Shown in pieces: positions 8,991 through 17,749 of a stretch of 64,000 bases of DNA (position 1 is the stretch's first letter; each line of letters starts with the position of its first letter). Source of the stretch: Butyrivibrio sp. (lineage in GTDB: Bacteria; Bacillota; Clostridia; Lachnospirales; Lachnospiraceae); the NCBI GenBank assembly GCA_015056495.1, contig SVGC01000002.1, forward strand, positions 1-64,000. The letters are read 5' to 3'. The notes beneath the pieces are model-generated. The model saw only the letters and a list, made by a program, of their open reading frames with translations. It was not told where the DNA came from and ran no database searches. Made by a program: the position numbers and the translations under genes.

Positions 8991-9992
8991 ATGGAAGAAG
9001 CTAAGAAGAGAATGTTATCTGGAATTCAGCCAAGTGGTGATCTTCATCTTGGTAATTATCTTGGAGCCATCAAGAACTGGGCTGATAGAGTTAACGATTA
9101 TGAATGCTATTATTTTATGGCAGATTTGCATACAATTACAGTCAGACAGGATCCTGCAGAACTTCGTCGCAGATCTTTAAATCAGCTGGCTCAGTACATT
9201 GCCTGTGGACTTGATCCTGAGAAAAATACACTTTTCCTTCAGTCTCATGTTCCGGCTCATACTCAGCTTTCATGGGTGCTTAATTGCTACACTATGTTTG
9301 GTGAGCTTTCAAGAATGACACAGTTTAAAGATAAATCTGAGAAGCATAAGGATAATATCAATGCAGGCCTGTTTACATATCCTGTTCTTATGGCAGCTGA
9401 TATTTTGCTGTATCAGCCTGACTATGTACCAGTAGGAGAAGATCAGAAGCAGCATGTTGAGATCTGCCGTGATATTGCACAGCGTTTCAATGGTATTTAC
9501 GGAGATGTATTCAAGATCCCTGAACCACTTATTGCAAAGCAGGGTGCTCGTATATATGGTCTTTCAACTCCTGGAGATAAGATGTCTAAATCTATTCCTG
9601 AAGGATGCGTATTTATCATGGATGAGCCTGATGTTATCGCAAGAAAGTTTAAGAGAGCCATTACTGACAGTGATACAGAAAACTGCGTTCGTTATGATAA
9701 AGAGAATAAGCCGGGCGTTGCCAACCTGATGAATATCTATTCAACTATAACAGGTAAGTCTTTCGAAGAGATTGAAAAAGAGTTCGAAGGACAGGGCTAT
9801 GGTAAGTTCAAACCTGTTGTTGGTGAAGCTGTAATTGAGCATCTTAGACCAATCCGTGAAGAGGCAGAGCGTCTCATTAAGGATAAGGCTTATCTTGAGG
9901 ATGTTTACAGACAGGGTGCTGAAAAGGCTTCCTATGTTGCAAATAAGACTCTTAGAAAAGTTTATAAGAAGGTTGGTTTCTACCAGCTGTAA
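8991..9992 (+). CDS. trpS: Tryptophan--tRNA ligase
   Basis: A 333-residue class Ic aminoacyl-tRNA synthetase that charges tRNA-Trp with tryptophan using ATP. The HIGH-equivalent motif is GDLHLGN (residues 16-22) after SGIQPS, and the KMSKS loop is exact at residues 197-201. The sequences PVGEDQKQHVE and FTYPVLMAADILLYQ are typical of TrpRS. ATG 8991 has GAGGGA eight bases upstream and gives the standard length; an upstream TTG at 8949 would add 14 residues without a ribosome site. It is monocistronic, with a strong terminator behind it. Confidence 0.97.
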   Translation: MEEAKKRMLSGIQPSGDLHLGNYLGAIKNWADRVNDYECYYFMADLHTITVRQDPAELRRRSLNQLAQYIACGLDPEKNTLFLQSHVPAHTQLSWVLNCYTMFGELSRMTQFKDKSEKHKDNINAGLFTYPVLMAADILLYQPDYVPVGEDQKQHVEICRDIAQRFNGIYGDVFKIPEPLIAKQGARIYGLSTPGDKMSKSIPEGCVFIMDEPDVIARKFKRAITDSDTENCVRYDKENKPGVANLMNIYSTITGKSFEEIEKEFEGQGYGKFKPVVGEAVIEHLRPIREEAERLIKDKAYLEDVYRQGAEKASYVANKTLRKVYKKVGFYQL

Positions 9993-10021
9993 TCGTACAG
10001 ATCCAATAAAAAGATATATGT

Positions 10022-10066
10022 AGAGCATTTTATTTACCATAACTTTGGTAGATAAAATGCTCTTTT
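10022..10066 (+). terminator. Intrinsic terminator of trpS
   Basis: AGAGCATTTTATTTACCA pairs with TGGTAGATAAAATGCTCT, nearly perfectly with a short loop, and is followed by TTTTGC. Confidence 0.85.
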
Positions 10067-10116
10067 GCTTTTGTTATCTAAAATCTTGCAAAATTTACAC
10101 AAAGTCGCGGTATGCA

Positions 10117-10146
10117 TAGACAATCAGATTATCTAAAAATTATAAT
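10117..10146 (+). promoter_or_regulatory. Candidate sigma-A promoter of the RpiB-like gene
   Basis: TAGACA (10117-10122), an 18-base spacer and TATAAT (10141-10146) lie about 40 bases before the start codon. Confidence 0.55.
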
Positions 10147-10186
10147 AAAGATGTTCTATGTAAAAGATATTTTTGGAGGTGGCAAT

Positions 10187-10825
10187 ATGAGAATTGCTTT
10201 AATAAATGAGAACAGCCAGGCGGCTAAAAATGGTGTTATTTATAACGCACTTAAAAAGGTTGCTGATGCACATGGCTTTGAAGTAGTTAATTATGGAATG
10301 TATACAGCAGAGGATGAAGCTCAGCTTACTTATGTTCAGAATGGTATTCTTGCAGCAGTTTTATTAAATTCCGGTGCTGTTGATTATGTAGTAACAGGAT
10401 GTGGTACAGGTGAAGGCGCTATGCTTGCACTTAATTCATTCCCAGGTGTTATCTGCGGACATGTAGAAGATGCTCTTGATGCTTACACATTTGCACAGAT
10501 CAACGATGGTAATGCCATTGCTATTCCTTTTGCAAAAGGATTTGGATGGGGTGGAGACCTTAATCTTGAGTATATTTTTGAAAAGCTCTTCTGTGAGCCA
10601 AGTGGTCAGGGATATCCTAGAGAAAGAGCAGTTCCTGAGCAGAGAAATAAGAAGATCCTTGATCAGGTAAAGACTGTTACTTACAGAAAACTTACAGATA
10701 TCTTAAGAGAGCTTGACAGAGACCTTGTTAAAGGTGCTCTTTCAGGAGAACACTTCAAGGAATATTTTGATGCAAGCTGCAAAGATGCTGAGATCAAAGC
10801 AGTTGTTGATGAGATCCTTGCATGA
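10187..10825 (+). CDS. RpiB/LacA/LacB family sugar-phosphate isomerase
   Basis: A 212-residue member of the ribose-5-phosphate isomerase B / galactose-6-phosphate isomerase family. The family signature appears as YVVTGCGTGEGAMLALNSFPG, with the catalytic Cys in GCGTG, and the N-terminal MRIALINENSQ is the substrate-loop strand. The chain is about 60 residues longer than classic RpiB (~150); the C-terminal extension is typical of a clostridial subgroup. ATG 10187 follows GGAGGTGG at the ideal distance, so the 25-codon upstream extension is dropped. It is probably pentose-phosphate housekeeping, although this subgroup may act on another aldose phosphate. Confidence 0.85.
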   Translation: MRIALINENSQAAKNGVIYNALKKVADAHGFEVVNYGMYTAEDEAQLTYVQNGILAAVLLNSGAVDYVVTGCGTGEGAMLALNSFPGVICGHVEDALDAYTFAQINDGNAIAIPFAKGFGWGGDLNLEYIFEKLFCEPSGQGYPRERAVPEQRNKKILDQVKTVTYRKLTDILRELDRDLVKGALSGEHFKEYFDASCKDAEIKAVVDEILA

Positions 10826-10862
10826 TCATCTGATTTATCATAATTTTATAGTAAAAAAGTGC

Positions 10863-10905
10863 TGCCAGGGCTGTCTGTAAGTCAGATCAGATACCCTGGC
10901 TTTTT
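10863..10905 (+). terminator. Intrinsic terminator
   Basis: GCCAGGG (10864-10870) pairs with CCCTGGC (10894-10900), with further inner pairing (CTGTCTG/CAGAT region), followed by TTTTT. Confidence 0.85.
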
Positions 10906-11014
10906 CAGTTTTTATATATGCTGAGCCAAGAATTATACACAAAGCAGCTCCTTTATGATATTATAAATTTGTTGTGCTTTGAATATTTTAGAGGGTTCTA
11001 GAGGTTTATTAAGT

Positions 11015-11578
11015 ATGGATAAGATGTCTGATCTTTTGGAGATATCGCCTATTGTTGCTGCGGTAAAAGATGACGAGGGATTGAGCCATGCATGCAGGTC
11101 GGACTGTAACGTGGTATTTATCCTATATGGAACTATCGTTGATATTGGACAGATTGTCTCCAAAGTAATTGATAGTGGTAAGGTTGCTATAGTTCATACC
11201 GATCTTGTTTCAGGACTTTCAGGAAAAGAGATAGCTATTGATTTTATATCACAGAATACGAAGGCTCAGGGAATCATATCAACTAAACCGGCCCTTATAA
11301 AAAGAGCTAAAGAACTTGGACTTATTGGCATCCAGAGGTCATTTATCATAGATTCTATTGCATTGACTAATCTAAAAAAACAGATCAGGCAGTATGAACC
11401 GGATGCTATTGAGATATTGCCCGGTATCATGCCGAGGATCATTACTGAGATCAAGAATGATACAAGTATTCCACTTATTGCCGGTGGACTTTTGAGAGAT
11501 AAAAAAGATATCATGGCTGCCCTGGAAGCGGGAGCAGATGCGATATCTACAACAAGTCTTTCCCTATGGGAGGCTTAA
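11015..11578 (+). CDS. glpP: Glycerol-3-phosphate responsive antiterminator
   Basis: A 187-residue protein of the GlpP family, a TIM-barrel RNA-binding antiterminator. In Bacillus it binds glycerol-3-phosphate and stabilises glpD/glpFK leader RNAs. Family features seen are SPIVAAVKDDEGL at the start, HTDLVSGLSGK, GIISTKPALIKRAKELG, EILPGIMPRII and the C-terminal barrel loop PLIAGGLLRDKKDI. ATG 11015 has AGAGG ten bases upstream and gives the family length; the TTG at 10979 is less likely. No glycerol genes are next to it, so its target leaders lie elsewhere. Confidence 0.88.
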   Translation: MDKMSDLLEISPIVAAVKDDEGLSHACRSDCNVVFILYGTIVDIGQIVSKVIDSGKVAIVHTDLVSGLSGKEIAIDFISQNTKAQGIISTKPALIKRAKELGLIGIQRSFIIDSIALTNLKKQIRQYEPDAIEILPGIMPRIITEIKNDTSIPLIAGGLLRDKKDIMAALEAGADAISTTSLSLWEA

Positions 11579-11623
11579 AGCTGTTTTACAGACAGTAACA
11601 AAATTTTGTTATAGGTTGGGGAT

Positions 11624-11648
11624 GGCTTCTTTTGGAAGGAAGCCTTTT
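11624..11648 (+). terminator. Short terminator after glpP
   Basis: GGCTTC (11624-11629) pairs with GAAGCC (11639-11644) and is followed by TTTT. Confidence 0.6.
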
Positions 11649-11678
11649 GGAAATATATAGAAAGAGAAGGTTTTTAAG

Positions 11679-13031
11679 GTGGCATCAAGAAATAGGGAAC
11701 TTAGCAGAGCAGAGCTGCGAGCAAAAAAGAGAAGAACAAAAACTTTTGTTGCAAGACTTGAATTTGGAATGATCATTTTTACACTGACACTGGTAATTGG
11801 CGGAGGAGTTGTTGCTTATAATCAGATTCCCGGAGTTAAGGCTAACAGAGCTATTGCTGCAGGTAATGAATATGTTTATTCAGAAGAATATGAACAGGCT
11901 ATTGATTCTTATGCCGACGCTATTGAACTGGATTCCAGCAAGGTAGAAGCATATTCCAATATGGCTGGTGCTTATCTGAGTATGGATGATACAGAATCAG
12001 CCAAAAATATTTTATATAATGGCTGGGAAAACACTCATAATGAATCACTCTTGAGTAATTATTATGCAGTTATATTGAATGAGGCAGTAAGCAAGATCAA
12101 TGCCGGAGAGGGCGATATCGATACTATTTCCTCAATGGTTTCTGTTTTGGCTGAGAATCCAACCAATGCAGATGCTCTAGAGCTGGTTTCTTCTGCATAT
12201 TCACATGCATGGGGAGAGTATGACGAAAATGGTAATGATGTTACTCTCTGGAGCGGTGATGCATTTACTACTTATGATCAGGTTATGATTTCTCTTATGG
12301 ATACATATGAAGCTACTCCTAGTCAGGAGCTTGGGGAGATAATCACAAAATATGCCACTCCTGCCAGTGCGACTGTATATATCAAGTATTCTGATGTTGC
12401 AGAATATTCTCTTTTACTGGAGAGACTTACTTCTCTTGGATTATCCAATTCTGAGACTGAGTCTTTACAGTCATGCTTTACAGATGCGGAGAGCGTACTT
12501 GGTGTCTTTTCGGATATATTTACTAAAGTGGATGCTGGAGATATTGAGGCTTTAAGAGATTTTGTGGTTTCTGATGAATATGTTGCTCTTAGAGATGTCT
12601 TTTTGAATAATGAAGAAACTGTACTCCAGAATACAACTTATGTTCCGGTCAGCCGCGAAGGACTTGTGCTTGAACAGGATGCTGATACTTGGACTTATAG
12701 ATTTATGGATTATGAAGAAAATCCTTCTACTGCAGGAGTTTTGACTTTATGGGCTAACTTCCTTGAAGATGATGGAATTCAGAGAAATGCTATTTCTTAT
12801 GAACCTAGTTCTGAAGGTGACAGCTATTATCCACATACAACATATACTGTTACTTATTTGTACAGCAATGTTACTATAAATGGTAAATTGACACCAAAGA
12901 TGAATTATCGCCTGTCTACAGTAGTTGAAAGCTCTGCTGAGGAATCTGAAGAGACTATTGTTGTCGATTGGGGCGGAGATAATGAATCAACAATGGATAC
13001 AGAGACTATAGGAAAGAAGATGACTCCTTGA
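11679..13031 (+). CDS. Membrane-anchored TPR protein
   Basis: 450 residues. A basic cytoplasmic N-terminus (residues 1-27, rich in Arg/Lys) is followed by one transmembrane helix at about 30-48. Tetratricopeptide repeats follow at about 57-130 (AAGNEYVYSEEYEQAIDS, DAIELDSSKVEAYSNM), then an acidic extracellular region of ~300 residues with no recognised domain. The topology is inferred from the positive-inside rule. The start is GTG 11679 with GAAGG upstream; no ATG is close. Its stop overlaps the start region of the thiamine pyrophosphokinase gene, so the two are translationally coupled. The function is unknown; TPR proteins of this form usually scaffold envelope complexes. Confidence 0.7.
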   Translation: MASRNRELSRAELRAKKRRTKTFVARLEFGMIIFTLTLVIGGGVVAYNQIPGVKANRAIAAGNEYVYSEEYEQAIDSYADAIELDSSKVEAYSNMAGAYLSMDDTESAKNILYNGWENTHNESLLSNYYAVILNEAVSKINAGEGDIDTISSMVSVLAENPTNADALELVSSAYSHAWGEYDENGNDVTLWSGDAFTTYDQVMISLMDTYEATPSQELGEIITKYATPASATVYIKYSDVAEYSLLLERLTSLGLSNSETESLQSCFTDAESVLGVFSDIFTKVDAGDIEALRDFVVSDEYVALRDVFLNNEETVLQNTTYVPVSREGLVLEQDADTWTYRFMDYEENPSTAGVLTLWANFLEDDGIQRNAISYEPSSEGDSYYPHTTYTVTYLYSNVTINGKLTPKMNYRLSTVVESSAEESEETIVVDWGGDNESTMDTETIGKKMTP

Positions 13032-13033
13032 TA

Positions 13034-13705
13034 ATGGATGGAAAATGCATAATAGTTTCCGCTGGAAGCTTTACACCAATGGATCTTAATTATAAGGAAG
13101 GAGACTTCCTGATTGCATGTGACGCCGGATTTGTTCATTTACAGAATATGGGAATCCTGCCTGATTATATTTTGGGGGATTTTGATTCCCTTTCGCGAAA
13201 GTCACCAATTTATTTGGAACAGTTAAAAGAAATAGAAGAGGCAGATCCTGCCAGGGTTATGCATCTTAATGTCATGAAGGATGATACAGATACAATGCAA
13301 GCAGTAAAACTGGGTCTTTCAAAAGGCTATAAAAAGTTTTATCTGTACGGCTCTCTTGGCGGTAGCAGGTTTGATCATTCTATTTCAAATATTCAGACAC
13401 TTTTATTTATCAAGCATTCCGGGGCTAAAGGCTATATCATGGCAGCTGATGGAATGATGCTGATTGCAGAGAATGAGACTATTTCTTTTAATAGAGGCAT
13501 GACTGGAATGTTTTCAGTTTTTTCCATATCGGATATCTCTGTTGGCGTAACTATTAAAGGCGCCATGTATGGACTTGAAAACGGGATCATGAAAAATGAT
13601 ACTCCAATTGGAGTTAGTAATGAATTTATAATAGATGAGCAGGCTACTGTTACTGTTGAAAAGGGCACATTGCTTATCTGTGTTCAATGGGATAATTATT
13701 TATAA
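13034..13705 (+). CDS. thiN: Thiamine pyrophosphokinase
   Basis: A 223-residue thiamine diphosphokinase that converts thiamine to thiamine diphosphate with ATP. Signature motifs are DYILGDFDS, the Asp-rich DDTDTMQA near 87-94, and GSLGGSRFDHSISN for the nucleotide site. The C-terminal beta-sandwich that binds thiamine is present, and the length is normal. It starts three bases after the TPR gene stop (ATG 13034; TTG 13028 is an alternative overlapping that stop) without a clear ribosome site of its own, so reinitiation from the upstream gene is likely. No thi biosynthesis gene or TPP riboswitch is nearby. Confidence 0.93.
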   Translation: MDGKCIIVSAGSFTPMDLNYKEGDFLIACDAGFVHLQNMGILPDYILGDFDSLSRKSPIYLEQLKEIEEADPARVMHLNVMKDDTDTMQAVKLGLSKGYKKFYLYGSLGGSRFDHSISNIQTLLFIKHSGAKGYIMAADGMMLIAENETISFNRGMTGMFSVFSISDISVGVTIKGAMYGLENGIMKNDTPIGVSNEFIIDEQATVTVEKGTLLICVQWDNYL

Positions 13706-13710
13706 GAATG

Positions 13711-13749
13711 ACATTCTTCATCGTTATATTACGGTGGAGAATGTTTTTC
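13711..13749 (+). terminator. Strong intrinsic terminator after thiN
   Basis: ACATTCTTCATCG (13711-13723) pairs over 13 positions with CGGTGGAGAATGT (13732-13744), two of them G-T, followed by TTTTTCTTT. Confidence 0.9.
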
Positions 13750-13785
13750 TTTAGTTTTTTTATAAGTTTTTAATTTGTTAAGTTG

Positions 13786-13814
13786 TTGTCAATATAGCTT
13801 TGATAGGCTATAAT
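13786..13814 (+). promoter_or_regulatory. Sigma-A promoter of gpmI
   Basis: TTGTCA (13786-13791), a 17-base spacer and TATAAT (13809-13814), 57 bases before the gene: near-consensus. Confidence 0.85.
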
Positions 13815-13871
13815 TCTATGTTGGAAAGAATATAAAATATTATTTTAGCTGAATTTACGGAGGATAAATAA

Positions 13872-15419
13872 ATGAAGGGTTCTAAACCTACAGTTTTAAT
13901 GATTCTTGACGGCTTTGGTCTTAATGACAATCCAGAGGCTAATGCTGTTGCTATTGCAAAGACTCCTGTTATTGATGGACTTATGAGAGATTACCCTTGG
14001 GTAAAGGGAAATGCCAGCGGCCTTGCAGTTGGACTTCCTGATGGACAGATGGGTAACTCAGAAGTTGGACATATGAATATGGGTGCGGGTCGTATTGTAT
14101 ATCAGGAACTGACTCGTATTACAAAATCTATTGAAGATGGTGATTTCTTTACAAATGAAGCTCTTATGGGCGCTGTAGAGAATTGCAAGAAGAATGGTAG
14201 CAGCCTTCACATGTTTGGACTGCTTTCTGATGGTGGTGTACACAGTCACATCACACACCTTTATGGAATCCTTGAACTGGCTAAGAGAAATGGCCTTTCA
14301 AAGGTATATGTTCATGGATTTATGGACGGAAGAGATACACCTCCTAAGAGTGGTATTGATTACGTTAAGCAGCTTGAAGACAAGATGGCTGAGCTTGGTG
14401 TTGGTGAGATTGCATCTATTTCTGGAAGATATTATGCAATGGATAGAGATAACAACTATGACCGTGTTGTAAAGGCTTATGATGCTCTTACAAAGGGTGT
14501 TGGTGTTACAGCAGGTTCTGCTCATGAAGCTATGCAGCAGAGCTATGATAAAGGCGAGACAGATGAGTTTGTTCAGCCTACAGTTATTATGAAGGATGGA
14601 GCTCCTGTAGCTACTATCAAGGACGGAGATTCAGTTATTTTCTTCAACTTCAGACCTGATAGAGCAAGAGAGATCTGCCACTGCTTCTGCGATAATGATT
14701 TTGATAAGTTTGACAGAGAAAAGAGACTTGACCTTTCTTTCGTTACTTTTGTAGATTATGATCCTAACATTCCTAACAAGGAAGTTGCATTTAAAAAGGT
14801 TCTTCTTAATAACACATTTGGCGAATGGCTTGCTTCAAAGGGACTTAAACAGGCTCGTATTGCTGAGACAGAGAAGTATGCTCATGTTACATTCTTCTTT
14901 AATGGTGGTGTAGAGCAGCCAAATGAAGGTGAGGACAGGATCCTTGTTAACTCTCCTAAGGATGTTCCAACATATGACCTTAAGCCTCAGATGAGTGCAC
15001 CTGAAGTATGCGACAGACTTGTAGAAGCAATCAATTCTGATAAGTATGATGTTATTGTTATCAACTTTGCTAACCCTGATATGGTAGGTCATACAGGTGT
15101 TATCGATGCTGCTGTTAAGGCTGTAGAAGCTGTTGATGCATGCGTTGGTAGAGCAGTTGAAGCTATAAAGGTTAAGAATGGCACTTTGTTCATCTGTGCT
15201 GATCATGGTAACTGTGAGCAGATGATTGATTATGAGACAGGTCAGCCTCATACTGCACATACTACAAATCCAGTTCCATTTATTCTCGTTAACTATGACG
15301 AGGGTTACGGTCTTAAGGAAGGCGGATGCCTTGCTGATATTATCCCAACTCTTATAGAGTGCATGGGTGAGGAAGTACCTGCTGAGATGACAGGAAAATC
15401 TCTTCTGATCAAAAAATAA
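13872..15419 (+). CDS. gpmI: 2,3-bisphosphoglycerate-independent phosphoglycerate mutase
   Basis: A 515-residue dimanganese phosphoglycerate mutase that interconverts 3- and 2-phosphoglycerate in glycolysis. The alkaline-phosphatase-fold ends are clear: LMILDGFGLN at the start and ADHGNCEQM near the C-terminus (metal ligands). The phosphoserine loop is GNSEVGHMNMG. Length and domain order (phosphatase, inserted transferase, phosphatase) are standard. ATG 13872 follows GGAGGATAAATAA. A near-consensus promoter and restricted codon choice suggest strong expression. It stands alone, without gap, pgk or tpi beside it, and ends in its own terminator. Confidence 0.97.
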   Translation: MKGSKPTVLMILDGFGLNDNPEANAVAIAKTPVIDGLMRDYPWVKGNASGLAVGLPDGQMGNSEVGHMNMGAGRIVYQELTRITKSIEDGDFFTNEALMGAVENCKKNGSSLHMFGLLSDGGVHSHITHLYGILELAKRNGLSKVYVHGFMDGRDTPPKSGIDYVKQLEDKMAELGVGEIASISGRYYAMDRDNNYDRVVKAYDALTKGVGVTAGSAHEAMQQSYDKGETDEFVQPTVIMKDGAPVATIKDGDSVIFFNFRPDRAREICHCFCDNDFDKFDREKRLDLSFVTFVDYDPNIPNKEVAFKKVLLNNTFGEWLASKGLKQARIAETEKYAHVTFFFNGGVEQPNEGEDRILVNSPKDVPTYDLKPQMSAPEVCDRLVEAINSDKYDVIVINFANPDMVGHTGVIDAAVKAVEAVDACVGRAVEAIKVKNGTLFICADHGNCEQMIDYETGQPHTAHTTNPVPFILVNYDEGYGLKEGGCLADIIPTLIECMGEEVPAEMTGKSLLIKK

Positions 15420-15459
15420 AGAATAACAATATATTGATTGACTTTGATATATGGTTTAA

Positions 15460-15486
15460 GGGAGCTTTTTGAAAGCTCCCTCTTTT
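15460..15486 (+). terminator. Intrinsic terminator of gpmI
   Basis: GGGAGCTTT pairs with AAAGCTCCC (about 15460-15480), followed by TCTTTT. Confidence 0.88.
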
Positions 15487-15532
15487 CATATAAAGACATT
15501 TTCATAAAAAGCTAGGATTTGCGCACCTTTTA

Positions 15533-15603
15533 CGATATTAATAACAATAAAATGCACTAAAACCCTAAAAAGCATTGATTTAATATCGATATAACGATAT
15601 TAT
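15533..15603 (+). promoter_or_regulatory. Promoter with inverted-repeat operator before the hybrid kinase
   Basis: TTGATT (15575-15580) and TATTAT (15598-15603) are separated by exactly 17 bases. The spacer and -10 carry an inverted repeat, TAATATCG (15581-15588) and CGATATTA (15595-15602), with a six-base centre. A third half-site CGATATTA occurs at 15533-15540. This geometry suits a dimeric regulator that blocks polymerase. The rest of 15487-15635 is A+T-rich with nothing else recognised. Confidence 0.55.
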
Positions 15604-15635
15604 ATATTTATCTGGTAAATTTTAAGGGGGCTTTC

Positions 15636-17285
15636 ATGGATATCTCCAATATAAATGTGATCAATGCTTTGGCTTCTAACTATATTCTTATTTATCACGT
15701 TGACCTTGTTAATGATTTTTTGAAGGTCATTTATGACACGCCTGAACAGGGGACTTTTGATATGGACAGGCAGGGTGTATATTCTGTTTTTAATTCCAAA
15801 TATTCACAGGGTAGGATCGATCCGGAATTTATTGAAGAAAGAGAAAGACTGGGCTCGATTGAACATATTATTGAAGAATTGACTCATAAAGAGTCTTTTG
15901 AAATATCTTATACAGTTAACTATGGCAAATGGAGAGTTGTAGAATTCAGAGTTGTAGCAAGGGATGCCAGCGGCAAACCTACTGATGCTCTTATGTGCTT
16001 TAGAAAACTTGATGATGACAGGGCAGAAGCATTCAGGGTAAAAAAAGAAAATGAGAAAAACAGAGAACTTCTTGAAATAGCCCTTCAGGAAGCCAGGCAG
16101 GCAAGCAAAGCTAAGACTGATTTTCTTTCAAACATGTCCCATGATATCAGAACACCTATGAATGCGATCATAGGTTATGCTACTTTGGCAAAAGCCAATA
16201 TCAATAACCCTGATAAAGCCAGTGAATATATAGATAAGACTTTAACTGCCAGTAAGAACCTGATGGAGCTTATTGGAAATATACTGGATATTACCAAGAT
16301 AGAGAGTGGAAGATTCCAGCTGGAGCATGAACCGGATAATATTATTTCTTTAATAGATGAACTTGTAAATGAAGTAAAGCCTTTGGCAGATAAAAAACAT
16401 CATTCACTTAGCCACAATGTGCGTGTGAAAAATCCTGTTGTACTTATTGATAAAAATAAGGTATTTAGGATTTTACAAAATATACTTCTTAATGCTATTA
16501 ACTATACTGATGAGAATGGACAGATTGATATTAAAGTGCTGGAGTATGAGAGCCAGACAAAGGGATATAGCACTTATCAATTTGAGATTTCTGACAATGG
16601 TATAGGGATCAGCGACGACTTCAAAGATAAGATATATGAACCTTTTTCCAGAGAGGATGATGAAAGGGTTGCTTTTGTCAATGGAAGCGGACTTGGTCTG
16701 TCCATAGTCAAGCAGATGATAGAACAGTTTGGTGGCACTATAGCTTTTTCCAGTGAAAAAGAAAAAGGAACCAAATTTATAGTAAGAATCGACCTAAAGC
16801 AACCGTCTCAGGATATTCTCAATAAGATCAATACTTTGACGGAAGCTAAAAATTCAGCTAATAATCATGAAGCTGTTTCGGATGCTATCAGTAATGGCAT
16901 ACTCAGAGACAAGCGCTTTCTTGTTGTTGATGACAATCTTATAAACGTTGATATTCTGTGTGATATTTTAAAGTCTCTTGGAGGTATCACTGAAACTGCT
17001 TCAAATGGCCTTATGGCTCTTGAGATGATCAAAAAACATGATTCTCTGTATTATAATGCAGTGCTCATGGATATGAAGATGCCAATCATGGATGGTGCCA
17101 AAGCTGTCAAAGAGATCAGAAAACTTGGAGATAGCTTTAAATCTGGAATTCCAGTTATAGGGATCAGCGCAAATGCATTTGCAGAAGAAAAAAGAAGAGC
17201 ATTGCAATCTGGTTGTGATGCCTTTTTGGCAAAGCCTATTAACACAAATGAGTTGATATTTATACTAAAAGAGGTAAGTTTGTAA
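15636..17285 (+). CDS. Soluble hybrid histidine kinase with C-terminal receiver
   Basis: 549 residues without any transmembrane segment. Domain order is: an N-terminal ~130-residue PAS-like region (IYHVDLVNDFLKVIYDTP), a helical linker, a HisKA domain with phospho-acceptor His169 (SHDIRTPMN), and a HATPase_c domain with N-box NILLNAINYT and G-boxes SDNGIGIS and GSGLGLS. A receiver domain at about 425-545 carries the phospho-acceptor Asp479 (MDMKMPIMDG). ATG 15636 has AAGGGGG upstream. It therefore senses a cytoplasmic signal and can relay phosphate internally. No partner regulator, Hpt or output gene is adjacent. Its promoter carries an operator-like inverted repeat. Confidence 0.9.
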   Translation: MDISNINVINALASNYILIYHVDLVNDFLKVIYDTPEQGTFDMDRQGVYSVFNSKYSQGRIDPEFIEERERLGSIEHIIEELTHKESFEISYTVNYGKWRVVEFRVVARDASGKPTDALMCFRKLDDDRAEAFRVKKENEKNRELLEIALQEARQASKAKTDFLSNMSHDIRTPMNAIIGYATLAKANINNPDKASEYIDKTLTASKNLMELIGNILDITKIESGRFQLEHEPDNIISLIDELVNEVKPLADKKHHSLSHNVRVKNPVVLIDKNKVFRILQNILLNAINYTDENGQIDIKVLEYESQTKGYSTYQFEISDNGIGISDDFKDKIYEPFSREDDERVAFVNGSGLGLSIVKQMIEQFGGTIAFSSEKEKGTKFIVRIDLKQPSQDILNKINTLTEAKNSANNHEAVSDAISNGILRDKRFLVVDDNLINVDILCDILKSLGGITETASNGLMALEMIKKHDSLYYNAVLMDMKMPIMDGAKAVKEIRKLGDSFKSGIPVIGISANAFAEEKRRALQSGCDAFLAKPINTNELIFILKEVSL

Positions 17286-17435
17286 TTTTCAGTAAAACAA
17301 TCAAAAAAAATTAAAATTAATATTTATAAATATTTTTGATTAAAAATGCTACTAAAAATGAATAAATTTGCCCCAAGATATTGCAATGAAATTTTGCTAT
17401 GATAGAATATTACGGTAGCAAAGCATCAAAAATAC

Positions 17436-17465
17436 TTGACATGAGCATATGTATTATTGTATACA
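17436..17465 (+). promoter_or_regulatory. Candidate promoter of the opp operon
   Basis: TTGACA (17436-17441), an 18-base spacer and TATACA (17460-17465), about 285 bases before oppA. A second, weaker pair lies at 17381-17408 (TTGCAA, TAGAAT, 16-base spacer). 17286-17380 is A+T-rich and shows nothing else. Confidence 0.6.
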
Positions 17466-17471
17466 TTTATT

Positions 17472-17640
17472 AGAACACATTGCATAAAGATGCAAAAACG
17501 TGTACGCCACAGACGGACACATGTTTGCTACTGCTTGACACCAACACTTTAAAAGGCTAAAATCATTTTTGTCTTACTTAATAAATAAAGTGTTTTGGTG
17601 ATTTGAGTGCAATGGAGCGCTTTCATTCACTCTTTTTTTA
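17472..17640 (+). promoter_or_regulatory. Structured 5' leader with intrinsic terminator (candidate attenuator)
   Basis: Between the promoter and oppA the leader can form three structures. The first is a small hairpin around 17497-17525 (ACGTGT with ACACATGT). The second is a long stem, CACCAACACTTTA near 17540-17553 with TAAAGTGTT-TT-GGTG near 17586-17600. The third is a stem GAGTG-AATG / CATT-CACTC at 17605-17632 followed by seven T (17633-17639). The last is a textbook intrinsic terminator located 110 bases upstream of the oppA start, so transcription of the operon could be controlled by readthrough. I do not recognise a known riboswitch class; a terminated small RNA is the alternative. 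Confidence 0.5.
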
Positions 17641-17749
17641 TATCATCAAATTGTCTTTTACTTGAAGACAGTGGGTTTTAAAAATGTTTTGTTGGTATGT
17701 ACATATTTTGATATGTCTACATATAAAAAATAAAAACGGGAGGTAAAAT

